Shown here: positions 54,704-62,556 of the stretch, one piece after another
Layout of the letters: each line of letters starts with the position of its first letter
Position numbering within the stretch: position 1 is the stretch's first letter
Assembly (NCBI RefSeq): GCF_900109045.1
Contig: NZ_FNYL01000005.1
Coordinates: 124,001 to 188,000, forward strand
Source of the DNA: Dyadobacter sp. SG02
GTDB lineage: Bacteria > Bacteroidota > Bacteroidia > Cytophagales > Spirosomataceae
DNA length: 64,000 nt
Direction: 5' to 3'
Made by a program: the position numbers and the translations under genes
The notes under the pieces: generated by a model
What the model was told of the DNA's origin: nothing
Databases searched by the model: none
The model's input: the letters and a program-made list of their open reading frames with translations, nothing else

Positions 54704-55558
54704 TCAGATATTTAAGTGTATGAATTGAGATGGAAAGTTTTTGTCGAGCATTTCGCGGTACTTTTCGTAGCATGCGAGGGAATCGTCGTCGGAGCTCAGA
54801 AGGAAATCGACAAACTCCCGGTGATGTGTTTTACGCAAGGCGGTACCCAGTCCAGAGCGGTCGCCGAGCAGGTACGCGCCCAGGCGTTTCACCATTTCGA
54901 GGTCCGCATTTTCAGCTGCTTTTTTGTCCCTCAGCAATTGGCCCGGGTACCAGTGCCGGTAAGCGGCCGATATGGTCTGTACACGGCCACCCAATTCGGA
55001 CGTGTGATAGAAACCCGCCACGACAATCCCATGCGTTTCGGGCACCAGCATTACCTGCGCGGGCGTAAGGCCCAGGTGCGTGCGTCCCGTGTGCCTGTGA
55101 AGCAGCATACAGAATTCCAGCAGCCTCGATACGACCCAATTGACATGATCCTGCGGTAATGTCAGGTTAACCAGTGGTATTGCTCTCTGGGAAAGCAAAA
55201 AACTGTCATCCGAATCCCAGCTATACGGCATATACCTTTTCAAATGTTCGGTAGCGCCGACGGCAATTTCCAGCTGATTCCGCCTCGCCTGCGCTACGGC
55301 CTGCTTGTCTCCCTGAAAGAGTACCCAGTGATCGTTGGTCAGGAAGCTGCCCGAATCGTCGGTAAAAGTGGTCCCGCTCGTAAAATGCCGGAACATTTCG
55401 AGCAAGCGGTTCGTGGCGTCCTGGGCTCGCGGGTGTTTACATTTATCGGGATGAACGGTTTTCAACATTTCCCGGTAGGTCATCGCCGTTCCCTCGGCCA
55501 ATGCACGGTAATGAGTGGCCTGCAAGACCTGGGTGATCATTGCGCTGTCGTCTGTCAT
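54704..55558 (-). CDS. J-domain protein with degenerate kinase-like C-terminus
   Basis: First gene of the triad. The 284-residue protein has an N-terminal J-like segment with an HPD motif at 36-38 (TYREMLKTVHPDKCKHP, then a helix DATNRLLEMFRHF). This is the part of DnaJ proteins that stimulates Hsp70. The C-terminal half contains RTHLGLTPAQVMLV (about 159-172), VVAGF (179-183) and YRHWYPGQLL (200-209). These line up with the HGDLxPxNIL, DFG and APE regions of protein kinases but lack the catalytic Asp residues, so a pseudokinase is proposed. No other function is visible. Confidence 0.65.
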   Translation of the reverse strand: MTDDSAMITQVLQATHYRALAEGTAMTYREMLKTVHPDKCKHPRAQDATNRLLEMFRHFTSGTTFTDDSGSFLTNDHWVLFQGDKQAVAQARRNQLEIAVGATEHLKRYMPYSWDSDDSFLLSQRAIPLVNLTLPQDHVNWVVSRLLEFCMLLHRHTGRTHLGLTPAQVMLVPETHGIVVAGFYHTSELGGRVQTISAAYRHWYPGQLLRDKKAAENADLEMVKRLGAYLLGDRSGLGTALRKTHHREFVDFLLSSDDDSLACYEKYREMLDKNFPSQFIHLNI

Positions 55559-55728
55559 TGTTGGTTCCTCTGATTTAAAGAATGCCCGTAAATAGCTGAG
55601 AAAGGCAAGGTATCAGAAGAAAATGCGCCAAGCGTCTGCGGATGAGCATGCGAATGGTATGGGTTAGCGATCGGTGCAATGTGGGCGTTACAAAATGGTT
55701 GGGCGTAGCAAACCGTTGGAAGCAAAGC

Positions 55729-55784
55729 GTTGGGCGTAGTCTCGGACTACGTCCGAGCGCCAAGCGGTCTCCGACCGCAACAAC
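55729..55784. repeat. REP-like element, left of the transposase
   Basis: Contains two small palindromes, GTAGTCTCGGACTAC and GCGGTCTCCGACCGC, between GTTGGGC and CAAC ends. A nearly identical copy in inverted orientation lies at 56405-56460. A partial copy of its first 12 bases occurs at 55698-55709. Confidence 0.88.
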
Positions 55785-55815
55785 AAAAAGTCCCCCAACC
55801 ACAACAACAAAAAGC

Positions 55816-56358
55816 CTAAACAAACGCTACATCTATTAACCCTCCCAGCCCCGCGTAACACCCCGCGCTGGAATACAAATACTCCTCCGGCCTTTCCACC
55901 CACCCGGCCCGGACCGGGTTCATATGAATGTAATCCAGTTTTTGCTTGATAAATTTGTTTGAGAACAACTCAACAGGATGATTCTCATGCGTCCAGAATT
56001 GATGAAAACTATTCCTCACATTTCTCCTCGCAGCAAATTCAAACCTTTTCAACATCCAGTCCCGGCGACTTTCCGGCTCATTCTGAATCGTTTCAATGAT
56101 CGTTCGACCGGTAAACTTTTTGAATTCTCTAACAACCTCCGAGAGGTTACCTTTACTGGCGCGCCAGATCACGTGTACGTGGTTGGTCATAACCACGTAG
56201 GCATAAATTTCAAGGCCCATTCTCTTTTGACAGAATTTCATGCTGTCCATTAAAATGTCGCGGTAAATTTTTCTGGAAAACGTGTCGACCCAATCGATGA
56301 CCTGAAAGGTCATGTAGTGCGCGGCGTCTTGGTCTGCGATTTTGTAGGCTTGGCTCAT
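55816..56358 (-). CDS. REP-associated tyrosine transposase (RAYT, Y1/IS200-like)
   Basis: Single-strand-DNA transposase of the HUH class thought to mobilise REP sequences. The 180-residue protein has the HUH motif NHVHVIW (H60, H62) and a candidate catalytic tyrosine Y143 in LDYIHMNPVRAGWV, the RAYT hallmark. The N-terminal AAHYMTFQVIDW and the WTHENHPVELFSN segments also fit. It is flanked at 31 and 46 bases by inverted REP-like elements, a standard RAYT arrangement. The gene looks intact and is next to the triad. Confidence 0.93.
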   Translation of the reverse strand: MSQAYKIADQDAAHYMTFQVIDWVDTFSRKIYRDILMDSMKFCQKRMGLEIYAYVVMTNHVHVIWRASKGNLSEVVREFKKFTGRTIIETIQNEPESRRDWMLKRFEFAARRNVRNSFHQFWTHENHPVELFSNKFIKQKLDYIHMNPVRAGWVERPEEYLYSSAGCYAGLGGLIDVAFV

Positions 56359-56779
56359 GGTTTCGTTTTCCTATTGATACGCTGAGTTTGTCATTTGGTA
56401 ACAGGTTGTGCGGTCGGAGACCGCATGGCGCTCGGACGTAGTCTGAGACTACGCCCAACATTGTGACTACATCCACCAGTTTGCTATGCTCAACCTTTTA
56501 GTATGCCCAACTTCGTTGCCCGGTATTGAGCTCCGCATAGCCCCGCTTCCGGCGATCCGTCTGGTCATTCACTTATTCAAATTTTTCATTCACTCATTCG
56601 AAATTCACTCATTCACTCATTCCCTTCTTTCCTCCTTCCCCTGCCCCCCTTTGTCACAATCCCCCCCTGATAATGTCGCAAATCGCAACTGTATTTCTTG
56701 ACTGAACCCGCTTAGTTTGTATCATCGGAATAATGACAAACCTGGCGCCAAAAAGCACCTTCAAAATGGATCGAAACGC
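56359..56779. other. Intergenic stretch with REP-like element and ATTCACTC repeats
   Basis: 421 bases without a credible gene. It contains the right REP-like element and a run of TTCACTCATTC-type words at 56565-56622. A 71-codon frame (56486-56701) here is low complexity and rejected. A possible regulatory word TTAGTTTGTA at 56712-56721 precedes the next gene. Confidence 0.7.
56405..56460. repeat. REP-like element, right of the transposase (inverted copy)
   Basis: Reverse complement of the left REP-like element with a few substitutions. It contains the palindromes GCGGTCGGAGACCGC and GTAGTCTGAGACTAC and ends in GCCCAAC. Confidence 0.88.
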
Positions 56780-57058
56780 ATGGTAGAGGTATTCAAAACA
56801 GACGTAGAGAAACAAAGCCAGGCAAGATTGCTGGTCGATTTGATTTGCCTTGCATTCACTGGTTACCAGGCCAGTTTCGACCTCGAAGATTGCGATAAGG
56901 TATTGCGGATCAGCTGCGAAAGCGCGGGGATATGCAACGCCAGCGTGATCGGATTATTGGAAAGCTTCGGATATGCGGCGGCCGTCTTGCAAGATCTTTA
57001 CTCCGAAAATACGTATACCACGGTCAATTCAAATCCTATCCATTCTATAACCATTTAA
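56780..57058 (+). CDS. HMA-like small protein without CxxC
   Basis: 92-residue protein with the beta-alpha-beta pattern of the heavy-metal-associated (copper-chaperone) fold: VEVFKTDVEKQSQARLLVDL, then YQASFDLEDCDKVLRISCES and a final helix VIGLLESFGYAAAVLQD. The metal-binding CxxC loop is absent, so it is probably a structural relative that does not carry copper. The start is the ATG at 56780, chosen over one at 56717 because the upstream 21 residues look non-coding. It heads a run of small genes with DoxX next. Confidence 0.78.
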   Translation: MVEVFKTDVEKQSQARLLVDLICLAFTGYQASFDLEDCDKVLRISCESAGICNASVIGLLESFGYAAAVLQDLYSENTYTTVNSNPIHSITI

Positions 57059-57070
57059 ACTACATCAACT

Positions 57071-57451
57071 ATGAAAAAGACAAAAATTATCTTCTGGGTA
57101 GTCACGGGCCTGCTGGCCGCCATGCTGGGCATCGGTGCCGTGTACGACGCTATTTCCGCACCTGAGGCAGTGGAGCATGTGACGCGGATCGGGTATCCGG
57201 CTTATATTGTCCCTTTCCTGGGCGTGGCCAAAATCCTGGGTATCATTGCGATCCTCGTTCCCGGTTACCCGAGAATAAAAGAATGGGCTTATGCGGGTAT
57301 CTTCTACGATCTGTTCGGCGCATTCTATTCACACATCGCATTCGGCGACGGCCCTGACATGTGGGTAGGTTTCATCATCGGATTTGTACTAATCGCCGTC
57401 TCTTATATCTATTACCACAAGTTGCAGCGGCAAACATTTGCTACCGTTTAG
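57071..57451 (+). CDS. DoxX-like membrane protein
   Basis: 126-residue protein with four predicted membrane helices: IIFWVVTGLLAAMLGIGAVYDA, YIVPFLGVAKILGIIAILVP, WAYAGIFYDLFGAFYSHIAF and VGFIIGFVLIAVSYIYY. The LGVAKILGIIAILVPG and FDLFGAFYSHIA segments match the DoxX-like family, small quinone- or thiol-linked membrane proteins of unclear function. It follows the HMA-like gene by 12 bases and precedes an SRPBCC gene, so an operon is likely. Confidence 0.85.
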   Translation: MKKTKIIFWVVTGLLAAMLGIGAVYDAISAPEAVEHVTRIGYPAYIVPFLGVAKILGIIAILVPGYPRIKEWAYAGIFYDLFGAFYSHIAFGDGPDMWVGFIIGFVLIAVSYIYYHKLQRQTFATV

Positions 57452-57508
57452 TGCTCCGCGTTACATGCATGATTCAATGCTCATCCCTTTATCTAAACAT
57501 TTCTAGAA

Positions 57509-58042
57509 ATGAAGATTCTTAAAAAAATCCTGTTCGTCATCGTGGGCATCATCGTGCTTGCGCTGGTTGTTGCGCTTTTCGTAAGCAAAGAATACAGCGT
57601 CAGACGGGAGATCACCATCGATAAACCCAGCCACGAAGTTTACGGGTATGTCAAATTCATCAAAAACCAGGAGCATTATAACAAATGGGTGATGATGGAC
57701 CCGAACATGAAAAAAGAATATAAAGGCACCGACGGCACCGTGGGTTTCGTGTACGCCTGGGATAGTCAAAAGGACGATGTCGGGAAGGGTGAGGAAGAAA
57801 TTAAGATGCTCGACGAAAACAGGAAGATCAATCTCGAAGTACGGTTTATAAAACCTTTTGAAGGCATTGCCGTGACTGAAATGACTACCGAAGCTATTTC
57901 ACCTACGCAAACAAGGGTTTCGTGGGGCATGAGCGGCGAAAGCGCCTACCCTATGAACCTGATGAACACCGTTATGGACGGCATGTTGGGCGCCGATCTC
58001 CAGGAAAGCCTTCAAACACTGAAAGGTATCCTGGAAAAATAA
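57509..58042 (+). CDS. SRPBCC-family protein with N-terminal membrane anchor
   Basis: 177-residue protein with an N-terminal hydrophobic helix (ILFVIVGIIVLALVVALFV, residues 7-25). A START/Bet v1-like hydrophobic-ligand domain follows: VRREITIDKPSHEVYGYVKFI, HYNKWVMMDPNM and SPTQTRVSWGMSGE. These bind lipids or polyketide-type ligands. It belongs to the polyketide-cyclase/dehydrase-like SRPBCC group. Neighbours are DoxX and DinB genes, suggesting a stress or membrane maintenance role. Ligand unknown. Confidence 0.85.
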   Translation: MKILKKILFVIVGIIVLALVVALFVSKEYSVRREITIDKPSHEVYGYVKFIKNQEHYNKWVMMDPNMKKEYKGTDGTVGFVYAWDSQKDDVGKGEEEIKMLDENRKINLEVRFIKPFEGIAVTEMTTEAISPTQTRVSWGMSGESAYPMNLMNTVMDGMLGADLQESLQTLKGILEK

Positions 58043-58086
58043 GCACGCATTTTATTCATTCATCAATACTAAATACCAATAAAGCC

Positions 58087-58653
58087 ATGTCGACTAACCC
58101 ATCAACGACCGAAACTAAAACAGCGGAAACTGTGGACCGGAATCAACTCTTGCAGGAGCTCGACCAAACCGAGCAGGATTTTTACACGACACTCGCATCG
58201 CTCACGCCCGAGCAGGTGAATACGGTGCCTTTCGAAGGAAGCTGGACCGCCGGGCAAGTCACCGAACACATTCTGATGGCCGAATCCGGCATTCCCGAGA
58301 CCGTTCTCGGCTCCACCGAGGAAACGGAGCGCCCGGTAAGCCAATACGTGCCCGTCATCGAATCCATTTTCCTTGACTTCACGGCCAAATACCAGTCGCC
58401 GGAATTCATTATCCCGTCGGACGGCCCTCACGACCAGCATCAATTGCTCGAAGCGTTCAAGGCAGAACGAGCGGCTATCCGCGACATTGCCGCTAACGAA
58501 GACCTCACGCTTACCTGCACCGATTTCGAATTCCCGCAGATTGCCAACCTCACCCGCTGGGAATGGTTGCAATTTGTGCTCTGCCATTCGAAAAGGCATA
58601 CGCGCCAGTTGCAGAATATTTCCGAAAAAGTTAGCAACCGGAGCGACAGCTGA
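58087..58653 (+). CDS. DinB-family protein
   Basis: Four-helix DinB-fold protein with good candidate metal ligands: QVTEHILMAE near residue 59-66 and CHSKRHTRQLQNI near 172-177. The 188-residue start is the ATG at 58087 (MSTNPSTTETKTAET), which follows the SRPBCC gene; the longer frame starting at 57922 is inside that gene. The segment VPFEGSWTAGQV is the usual DinB second-helix entry. DinB proteins often act as mycothiol- or bacillithiol-type transferases; here the thiol is not known. Confidence 0.87.
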   Translation: MSTNPSTTETKTAETVDRNQLLQELDQTEQDFYTTLASLTPEQVNTVPFEGSWTAGQVTEHILMAESGIPETVLGSTEETERPVSQYVPVIESIFLDFTAKYQSPEFIIPSDGPHDQHQLLEAFKAERAAIRDIAANEDLTLTCTDFEFPQIANLTRWEWLQFVLCHSKRHTRQLQNISEKVSNRSDS

Positions 58654-58701
58654 TAGCGCAAAGATTGATAACTTGCGGACTCATTTTTACTACCCAGTGC
58701 T

Positions 58702-59187
58702 ATGTTCCGTAAGTTATCATTCTTGTTATTATTAATAGTCGGCATGTCCAATGGCTATGCCCAGGTTGCCGCCACTGCCAAAAAAATTGCCCCGTTTCAG
58801 ATCAGGCTGGTGAATGGCCAGCAATACACGTCGTCGCAACTCGCGGCCGGACCGGTGGTGCTCATCTATTTTTCCCCGGATTGCGAACATTGCCAGAGCT
58901 TTACCAAAGACCTCCTGAAAAATTCAAGCGTAGTAGCTAACAAACAGGTGGTCATGGTCACTTTCCAGGCGATGGACATGCTGAAACCCTTCGTTAGCCA
59001 GTACAGCCTCGGCAGCTATCCCAATTTCAAGGTCGGAACGGAGGGCACGTCCTACCTGGTGCAGCGCTATTATCAGATCCGCTCGTTTCCTTACATTGCC
59101 ATTTACGACAAAAAGGGCAACCTCGTAAGAACGTTTGAAGGTGAACAGCCACACTCGGAAATCTTTAAAGCTTTGAAGCAGATTTAA
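58702..59187 (+). CDS. Exported thioredoxin-like (TlpA-type) protein
   Basis: 161-residue exported redox protein. Residues 1-21 form a Sec signal (MFRKLSFLLLLIVGMSNGYAQ), followed by a thioredoxin fold with the redox motif SPDCEHCQSF (CxxC) and cis-proline region SFPYIAIYDKKG. A resolving role in periplasmic protein or cofactor reduction is expected. It is the last gene of the small stress cluster and converges with the enolase-like gene with an 8-base gap. Confidence 0.9.
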   Translation: MFRKLSFLLLLIVGMSNGYAQVAATAKKIAPFQIRLVNGQQYTSSQLAAGPVVLIYFSPDCEHCQSFTKDLLKNSSVVANKQVVMVTFQAMDMLKPFVSQYSLGSYPNFKVGTEGTSYLVQRYYQIRSFPYIAIYDKKGNLVRTFEGEQPHSEIFKALKQI

Positions 59188-59195
59188 AGTTTGTT

Positions 59196-60602
59196 TCAAC
59201 CGGCAAACATCGCCTCATAATGTGCCGAGGGCGCCAGAATGCCGCCGCTTTCCACATAAAACGACTTGTCCGTCAGATAAACGCCCTTTTGCGTTTTCGT
59301 CCAGCTTCCATTCGGCATCGGGTGAAAAGTCACGAGCTTGTCCCAGTTCTTGTAATATTGATGGCCGTTCGTTTCCTGCAAGCCTACCGACATTCCGGGG
59401 AAAGGCTGCAAACGGGCGGCCACATTTTTGTTCCAATCGACCAGGATGGGGTTTACGGTGAGATCGGCGCAGAAGCATGGCACCTTCTTTTCGTAAGCCA
59501 ATTGCGTGATTTTCATGGTCATACTCAACGTCTTAGCAATCGCTTTCACCGCAATAGCCGAATATCCGAGTTCAATGCGGTGCGCGGCGTCCTCGACGGT
59601 GTGCGCGCTTTCGTCCGCGGCCACGCGCACACCCAGGTCACCCACAAAAGCCTCGTTACTTTCCTCGAACGGCTCCTCGATCACCGCAATCTGATCGAAT
59701 GCACCGATCTTTTTGGCATGGTCGAGAAAGCGCAGGAGCGTTTCCTTCTTCTCGTACCGGCCATTCGCGTCGAAATAATAAGGAATCTTCCCGTTTTGGG
59801 TATAGGGTGTTTCATAATGCCCGATCGCTCTGTGCACGGCCGTCAGGAAAGCGATGTCTTTTTCGATCATTTCCTGTTGCGTTCCGGCCGCACCGGTTTT
59901 GAGTTTTAATATAAAATATCCTTCATCAGCGGCTTGCTTAATGCGCTCGGGAGAAGTACCGACAGCGAACGACGGAATGCTCGCCACCTTCTCGTGCCGG
60001 TAGGAAAGTCCGGGCCGGTAAGCGGCAGGTACCATTTCATCGAACTGCTTCATGCCGTTCTCCTGCGCGTAGAGCAACCACGCGGCGTTATCCACGCACA
60101 CGAGTGCATTCAGCGCGAACGTTTTCCTTAATTCCGCATTGCCGGTGATTTTTTTGCCATATGCGAGCACTTCCGGAAGCATATCGTCAAGCAACTGCAC
60201 CGGGTCGTTGAACGACGTTCCTTTGATCATTTGCAAAGCCCGTTCGCTCATTGCGTACATCAATGCATTTCCCGCACTTTCGGAATGTGCCGCAAAAACC
60301 TTCGAATCCGACCATAACACGCCCTGCGTGCCGAGGCCCACTTTACGGATGCCCGAATCGGATTCCAGCATCGCAATGGCCTGCCAGCTGTCGGTGATGG
60401 CGCTGCCTTTGAAACGGTACGGGTTCAGCGGCTCCCGCTCGAAGTTGGCGCTGACATTTTTGATGGTGATCTTTTTCACGGCTGGCTGCGGAAACGGGTT
60501 CAGGATGTTGTTTTCAGGCGCAAATATACCGGCGGCCGCCAGCATACCCGCGCGACGGGCGAATTCGCGGCGGGAGAAATGTTCAGGTTTTCCGGAAATC
60601 AT
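59196..60602 (-). CDS. Tat-exported enolase-superfamily (mandelate racemase-like) enzyme
   Basis: Predicted metal-dependent enzyme that abstracts a proton alpha to a carboxylate, such as a sugar-acid dehydratase or racemase. The 468-residue protein has a Tat signal (FSRREFARRAGML). The catalytic barrel has KLK at 233-235, metal ligands D278 (DAN), E309 or E310 (IEEP) and D330 (ADES), and a C-terminal lysine K353, the usual second base. These suggest an active enzyme, but the substrate cannot be fixed. It is not in the same transcription unit as susCD, which is closed by a terminator. Confidence 0.85.
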   Translation of the reverse strand: MISGKPEHFSRREFARRAGMLAAAGIFAPENNILNPFPQPAVKKITIKNVSANFEREPLNPYRFKGSAITDSWQAIAMLESDSGIRKVGLGTQGVLWSDSKVFAAHSESAGNALMYAMSERALQMIKGTSFNDPVQLLDDMLPEVLAYGKKITGNAELRKTFALNALVCVDNAAWLLYAQENGMKQFDEMVPAAYRPGLSYRHEKVASIPSFAVGTSPERIKQAADEGYFILKLKTGAAGTQQEMIEKDIAFLTAVHRAIGHYETPYTQNGKIPYYFDANGRYEKKETLLRFLDHAKKIGAFDQIAVIEEPFEESNEAFVGDLGVRVAADESAHTVEDAAHRIELGYSAIAVKAIAKTLSMTMKITQLAYEKKVPCFCADLTVNPILVDWNKNVAARLQPFPGMSVGLQETNGHQYYKNWDKLVTFHPMPNGSWTKTQKGVYLTDKSFYVESGGILAPSAHYEAMFAG

Positions 60603-60703
60603 GATTTAGGAATGTGTTTCAAATGGTCAGACTTCATAACACGCCACTACCCTGACCCAATATCTGAATTTTATCCAGTTTTAGTAAATCAAAATACCAA
60701 ATA

Positions 60704-60742
60704 CAAAACAAAATCAGCCGGTTTCCAGGGAGACCGGCTGAT
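60704..60742 (-). terminator. Terminator after the SusCD locus
   Basis: ATCAGCCGGT (60713-60722) pairs with ACCGGCTGAT (60733-60742). On the minus strand it is followed by TTTTGTTTTG. It closes the susC-susD operon. Confidence 0.82.
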
Positions 60743-60784
60743 CGGTAATACACTATGAGAATCTAACAAAAATTTACCGGCGGC

Positions 60785-62539
60785 TCATTGGTACCCCGGG
60801 TTCTGCTTCAAGGTCGCCTTGCCATTCACGGTGCTGATATCGATCTGCGTTTGCGGAATAGGGTAATACTCGTTCTTGTCTGGAGTGAATTTCAGGCCCG
60901 TTACCTCTGTTACTTTCGTCACTTCGTAGGCATAATAGGCATTCAGAAAACTGTTGGCCAGGCCCCAGCGCACAAGGTCGAAGAACCGGTGGCCCTGCAT
61001 AGCCAGCTCGATCTTCCGTTCGAAATAGATCGCTTTCAAGGCGTATTCCTTCCCTCCCGCCTTGAAACTACCCTCAGGATAAAGTTTGATCAGGTAATTG
61101 GCGGCCGGCGTGGTCGAAAAACCCAGTTCCGGCTTGGTATCATCCTTGTATTTGTACAAAAAGCCTTTCGGATTGGCCGCGCGCGTGCGGATACGGTTCA
61201 CATACGCCTGCGCGACGTCCAGGTTACCCAGCTGCGCTTCGGCTTCGGCGGCCAGCAGCAGCACGTCGGCGAAACTGATCACATTGTAATTGATCGCTGA
61301 GCCCGGCGCCCAGGCGGTACCGTCGTAATAGAGGCTTTTAGTCGCATTCCAGTAAATGTTTTTCAAGTTGACATATGGCCCGGTCGCCACTGAATTGCGT
61401 ATCCAGTTATTTCCCGGCATCAATCCCCAGTCTTTAAACGGAATACCCCGTCTGCCCGCCGTCCAGTCGAGCCGCGGATCGAGCGTGCCCGCGTCGGGTG
61501 TAAACGGCTGGCTCGACAATATGCCGATATCCGCCTTCACCTCGTGCTTATTGTAATCGTCGAGGTAAGGCAAGCCGGTCGCCGGATTGGTGCGGAAAGA
61601 ATTCACGAGGTCGATCGACGGCAGAAAGTTGCCGCAGCAGCCAAACGGGCTGTTGATCGGGAAGTTCAGCATACTACCCTGATTGGCCGTAGCGATCGTG
61701 CCATTACCCACATTCGCCGCCATATCGATCGAAAACAATGCTTCGGGGCTTTCCAATTCTTTCTCAGGGCGATGGTTATCTTCAAATTCAGGGTTTAAAT
61801 CCACTTTTTTACCCCTACTGGTAATGCCGCCATTGATCACCAGATCGAAATTGGTCTTGGCTTCCGGGTATTTCTTTTGGTATAAATAAACCTTGCCCAG
61901 GTAGGCCTGTACCGTCGTTTTGTTGATCCGGCCCGCTTCCGGCTGCGTAGCGGTTACATTCTCTGCCGCATATTTGAAATCGTCTTCGATCTGCGGCCAG
62001 ATATCTTTGTCATTCGGCTGTTTGAAATCCGTCGTGTTTTCGTCGATCCACGGCACCATATTGTACATCCGTTTCAATTCGAAATAGTAATGCCCCCGCA
62101 GGAATCGGGCCTGGCCAATGATATTTTTCAATTCGGCGTCACTCAGCTCCTTCGTTTTTGCCGCCACGCGTAAAACCGCGTTGCAACGGCTCACGCCCGC
62201 ATAGCTGGCCTTCCAGCGCTCGTTCAGGAACTCGTTGATCGGCTCGACGCTCGTCGAGAGCGGCATCGCATGCGACTCGCCGCCGTACCCGCTCCCGTAA
62301 ATCGCATTGTCGGGCCCCACAGCCCAGGCGGTGCCGCCATTGATATTCGCGCCGTAATTTCCCTGCCCGTCAAGCGCCGCATAAGCGCCGATCAGCAACG
62401 AGTTGACGCCGTCTTTGGTCGCCAGCAGATCTTCGCCTAATGCGCCCTGTGGTGTATAATCAAGAAATTCTTCTTTACAGGATTGCAGCGACAGGCTGGC
62501 CGCCAGACAAGTCAGCAGTATTGTTTTAAATGCTTTCAT
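60785..62539 (-). CDS. SusD/RagB-family outer-membrane lipoprotein
   Basis: Surface lipoprotein that binds glycans or other nutrients and caps the SusC channel. The 584-residue protein has a lipoprotein signal (LSLQSC, Cys21), a TPR-like N-terminal half (YAALDGQGNYG, NAVLRVAAKTKELSDAEL and GQARFLRGHYYFEL) and the C-terminal SusD landmarks (FADVLLLAAEAEAQLG and RKIELAMQGHRFFDLVRWG). The family is usually 450-600 residues. It lies 17 bases after susC. The substrate is not evident because no glycosidase is adjacent. Confidence 0.93.
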   Translation of the reverse strand: MKAFKTILLTCLAASLSLQSCKEEFLDYTPQGALGEDLLATKDGVNSLLIGAYAALDGQGNYGANINGGTAWAVGPDNAIYGSGYGGESHAMPLSTSVEPINEFLNERWKASYAGVSRCNAVLRVAAKTKELSDAELKNIIGQARFLRGHYYFELKRMYNMVPWIDENTTDFKQPNDKDIWPQIEDDFKYAAENVTATQPEAGRINKTTVQAYLGKVYLYQKKYPEAKTNFDLVINGGITSRGKKVDLNPEFEDNHRPEKELESPEALFSIDMAANVGNGTIATANQGSMLNFPINSPFGCCGNFLPSIDLVNSFRTNPATGLPYLDDYNKHEVKADIGILSSQPFTPDAGTLDPRLDWTAGRRGIPFKDWGLMPGNNWIRNSVATGPYVNLKNIYWNATKSLYYDGTAWAPGSAINYNVISFADVLLLAAEAEAQLGNLDVAQAYVNRIRTRAANPKGFLYKYKDDTKPELGFSTTPAANYLIKLYPEGSFKAGGKEYALKAIYFERKIELAMQGHRFFDLVRWGLANSFLNAYYAYEVTKVTEVTGLKFTPDKNEYYPIPQTQIDISTVNGKATLKQNPGYQ

Positions 62540-62556
62540 ATGGGTTCTGAAAAAAA

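Noticed and set aside
56486..56701. 71-codon plus-strand frame
   Set aside because: Low-complexity His/Ser/Phe translation of ATTCACTC-type repeats with no homology-like features.
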